Assembly (NCBI GenBank): GCA_002170915.1
Contig: NHHQ01000099.1
Coordinates: 1 to 12,635 of the forward strand
From: Rhodospirillaceae bacterium TMED167
Lineage (GTDB): Bacteria; Pseudomonadota; Alphaproteobacteria; Rhodospirillales_A; UBA2165
DNA: 12,635 bases
Direction of reading: 5' to 3'
In this document: piece by piece, positions 11,740 through 12,635 of the stretch
How positions within the stretch are numbered: the first letter of the stretch is position 1
Layout of the letters: each line of letters begins with the position of its first letter
The notes under the pieces: model-generated
What the model saw: only the letters and a program-made list of their open reading frames with translations
Databases searched by the model: none
Told to the model about the DNA's origin: nothing
Program-made: the position numbers and the translations under genes

Positions 11740-12635
11740 ATGACAGATCAAAAGGCAGCTTTATTAGGTGTCTTCTACGCTGCCATGTTTTCCACCTTCC
11801 TGGCGATGGGCTGGGTAATGGTCCGCCATGTTGCAGCTGATATCCACCCGTTGGCCGTAACCTTCTGGGGAAATTTTTTTGGCTTTTTAACGTTCTTCAT
11901 AGCCACTGTATTTTCTGGGACAGAAAATTTCCGAACTGGCCGAGTAAGGGCGCATTTTATCCGTGGAGCCTTTAATTCCTGCGCCCTGCTGGCTTGGTTC
12001 TGGGGCCTTACACTTGTTCCACTTGCCGATGCAGCGGCCCTTAACCTGATTGCACCACTGTTAATTACAATTGGTGCAATTTTCTTTTTTAATGAAACAG
12101 TGGGCCCCCGTCGCTGGATGGCATTAGCGATTGGGGCGGCGGGCGCGCTGGTAGTCGTCAGACCAGGTTACGAAGACATTGATTTTGGTATTGGCCTGAT
12201 AACGATAACGATAATTTTTAGTGCCGGACAACGGTTGGTTTCAAAATCTTTGTCTCATACCGATCCAAGCATTACGTCAGTTTTGTACCTCATGCTTTTT
12301 ATGTTGCCCTTTACGCTAGCGGCCTCCGTACCAGTTTGGACTTGGCCCACATTACCCCAATTTGGCCAGATGGCGGTCATAGGTTTTTTACTTAGTATAG
12401 GTCACTTTTCGTGGATGAGGGCGCTCACCTATGCCGACATAAGTGCCCTTGAGCCCATTGGCTTTACACGCCTAATCTGGGGTGCGCTCTTTGGATTTTT
12501 TTTCTTTTCAGAAATACCAACAGTTTGGACTTGGATTGGAGGTCTTATGATAGTGGGTGCGACTACATATATAGCGCGTCGCGAGGCAGCCTTGAAGTCT
12601 GGCCAATTGGCGGAGACGAACACACCATCATCAAT
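11740..12635 (+). CDS. DMT superfamily transporter, EamA domains (cut at the window end)
   Basis: 298 codons are present and the stop lies beyond the edge, though the protein looks nearly complete because a hydrophilic tail (S-G-Q-L-A-E-T-N-T-P-S-S) has been reached. About ten hydrophobic helices form two EamA halves. The first half ends with L-V-P-L-A-D-A-A-A-L-N-L-I-A-P-L, N-E-T-V-G-P-R-R-W and L-V-V-V-R-P. The second half ends with A-D-I-S-A-L-E-P-I-G-F-T-R-L and W-T-W-I-G-G-L-M-I-V-G-A. This arrangement matches the DMT gene at 8464-9330, but the two are clearly diverged. The ATG at 11740 is the first start after an in-frame TAA at 11701; no good Shine-Dalgarno sequence is seen. The substrate is unknown. 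Confidence 0.88.
   Translation, partial: MTDQKAALLGVFYAAMFSTFLAMGWVMVRHVAADIHPLAVTFWGNFFGFLTFFIATVFSGTENFRTGRVRAHFIRGAFNSCALLAWFWGLTLVPLADAAALNLIAPLLITIGAIFFFNETVGPRRWMALAIGAAGALVVVRPGYEDIDFGIGLITITIIFSAGQRLVSKSLSHTDPSITSVLYLMLFMLPFTLAASVPVWTWPTLPQFGQMAVIGFLLSIGHFSWMRALTYADISALEPIGFTRLIWGALFGFFFFSEIPTVWTWIGGLMIVGATTYIARREAALKSGQLAETNTPSS

Noticed and set aside
1..12635. CRISPR array, insertion sequence or prophage
   Set aside because: No regularly spaced repeats, transposase motifs, terminal inverted repeats or phage structural genes are visible.

Overview
The window looks like chromosomal DNA of an alphaproteobacterium of moderate GC content. The clearest pointer is an MmcB-type DNA repair gene, a family centred on alphaproteobacteria, together with an hsp20 leader of the ROSE thermometer type. 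The exact taxon cannot be read from the sequence.

Left part (1-3630): the start of a molybdenum hydroxylase large subunit (CoxL/xanthine dehydrogenase type, minus strand, cut by the window edge) lies beyond an MmcB-like nuclease-fold gene, also on the minus strand. Diverging from MmcB are a YjbQ-family gene and, 9 bases later, a 663-residue TPR plus O-GlcNAc-transferase-type (GT41) protein.

Middle part (3665-6666): a VOC-fold dioxygenase/glyoxalase-like gene (minus) diverges from a ChaC-type gamma-glutamylcyclotransferase. Next come an SMP-30/gluconolactonase-type beta-propeller and a tightly linked 177-residue protein of unknown function.

Core of interest (6693-8314, minus strand): (1) A peroxiredoxin-like gene reads through an in-frame UGA exactly where the peroxidatic cysteine of a W-C-P-Y-C motif belongs. 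A bacterial-SECIS-like hairpin follows the UGA at the right distance, and the gene has its own ribosome binding site and terminator. I read it as a selenoprotein of 159 residues with Sec45, which ordinary gene callers would split or truncate. (2) A small heat-shock protein of the Hsp20 family has its Shine-Dalgarno sequence folded into a hairpin with the UUGCU/AGGAU pairing of ROSE RNA thermometers, and a strong terminator. (3) A 26-codon ORF with a Shine-Dalgarno sequence encodes a possible single-span membrane peptide upstream.

Right part (8464-12635): two DMT/EamA-family transporters on the plus strand flank a 54-residue unknown protein, whose stop codon sits in a perfect 11-bp hairpin, and an aldo/keto reductase on the minus strand. 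This part, particularly the 774-base stretch 10966-11739, is visibly more AT-rich and gene-poor, which suggests accessory or recently acquired DNA.

A loose theme of thiol, electrophile and stress handling runs through the middle (VOC, ChaC, Sec-peroxiredoxin, Hsp20, aldo/keto reductase), but apart from a few short intergenic spacings nothing shows that these genes form one system.
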